Source: Rubrobacter sp.
GTDB taxonomy: Bacteria > Actinomycetota > Rubrobacteria > Rubrobacterales > Rubrobacteraceae
Length of the DNA stretch: 14,998 nt
Direction: 5' to 3'
NCBI GenBank assembly: GCA_016781775.1
Contig: JADDPR010000002.1
Coordinates: 1 to 14,998, forward strand
Of the stretch, positions 14,799 to 14,998 are shown piece by piece. The translations under genes and the position numbers were made by a program. Within the stretch, counting starts at the first letter, position 1; every line of letters starts with the position of its first letter. The notes under the pieces are model-generated. The model did no database searches and was not told the DNA's origin. It was given only the letters and a program-made list of their open reading frames with translations.

Positions 14799-14838
14799 CT
14801 CTAGGGCATCCCTGGTGCTTGCCCGGGATGCCCTAGAG
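14799..14838 (+). terminator. Strong hairpin terminator after ilvD
   Basis: Perfect 14-base arms (CTCTAGGGCATCCC at 14799-14812 and its exact complement at 14825-14838) enclose a 12-base interior in which two further G-C pairs can form. It starts 8 bases after the ilvD stop. No U-tract follows. The symmetric hairpin could stop transcription from both sides. Confidence 0.75.
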
Positions 14839-14998
14839 TCGAGAACACGACCGCCGTCTACGGTCGGGGCCGGCGGAGGAGAGCCGTAGGGTAAGGCCGG
14901 TAGTACCGGTGCCGCCATACCGGGATCGACGACCTCGCACCAGATCGCGGTGCCACGAACGGCGCGGGCTCGGTCAAGGGCTAACGCTCGCCGCCCCT

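Noticed and set aside
14946..14956. On the minus strand GTGGCACCGCG matches the core of the T-box antiterminator motif.
   Set aside because: The flanking helix pairs poorly, and in that orientation the motif points at the 3' end of ilvD with no gene to regulate. A chance match is likely in GC-rich DNA.

Overview
The window is a GC-rich bacterial chromosome segment. By eye G+C is about two thirds, and third codon positions are strongly G/C, which is why long spurious open frames lie opposite most genes. Gene content (secD/secF, queA/tgt, a DUF2905 membrane protein, an AarF kinase beside a phasin-like protein, ilvD), frequent GTG/TTG starts and hairpins without U-tracts fit an actinomycete, possibly of the Rubrobacter type. 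That placement is inference; there is no rRNA marker here.

Layout. (1) 69-2246, minus strand: a phasin-like coiled-coil protein followed by a UbiB/AarF/ABC1-family kinase with a C-terminal membrane hairpin. (2) 2460-7262, minus strand: a tightly packed block transcribed DUF2905 -> queA -> tgt -> secD -> secF. It joins the last steps of queuosine tRNA modification to the SecDF translocation motor. queA/tgt overlap by 4 bases and secD/secF by 1 base. The usual yajC gene between tgt and secD is absent. (3) 7263-7536: a divergent control region with a likely leaderless promoter on the minus strand and a long, potentially structured 5' leader on the plus strand. (4) 7537-11316, plus strand: two exported proteins, an LVIVD-repeat beta-propeller with an inserted PA domain and an M28 metallopeptidase lipoprotein that also has a PA domain, separated by 480 bases of hairpin-rich non-coding DNA. 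(5) 11326-12779, minus strand: an EamA/DMT transporter followed by a VOC (glyoxalase/extradiol dioxygenase superfamily) protein. (6) 13091-14791, plus strand: ilvD, dihydroxyacid dehydratase of branched-chain amino acid synthesis, followed by a near-perfect terminator hairpin; the last 160 bases hold no recognisable gene.

Most of the window is housekeeping. No CRISPR array, insertion sequence, prophage, rRNA or tRNA gene was seen, and I see no clear new defence or biosynthetic system. The points most worth a second look are the two neighbouring PA-domain exported proteins with the unusual leader before the first, the DUF2905-queA-tgt-secDF block with its predicted leaderless and near-leaderless promoters, and the phasin/AarF pair.
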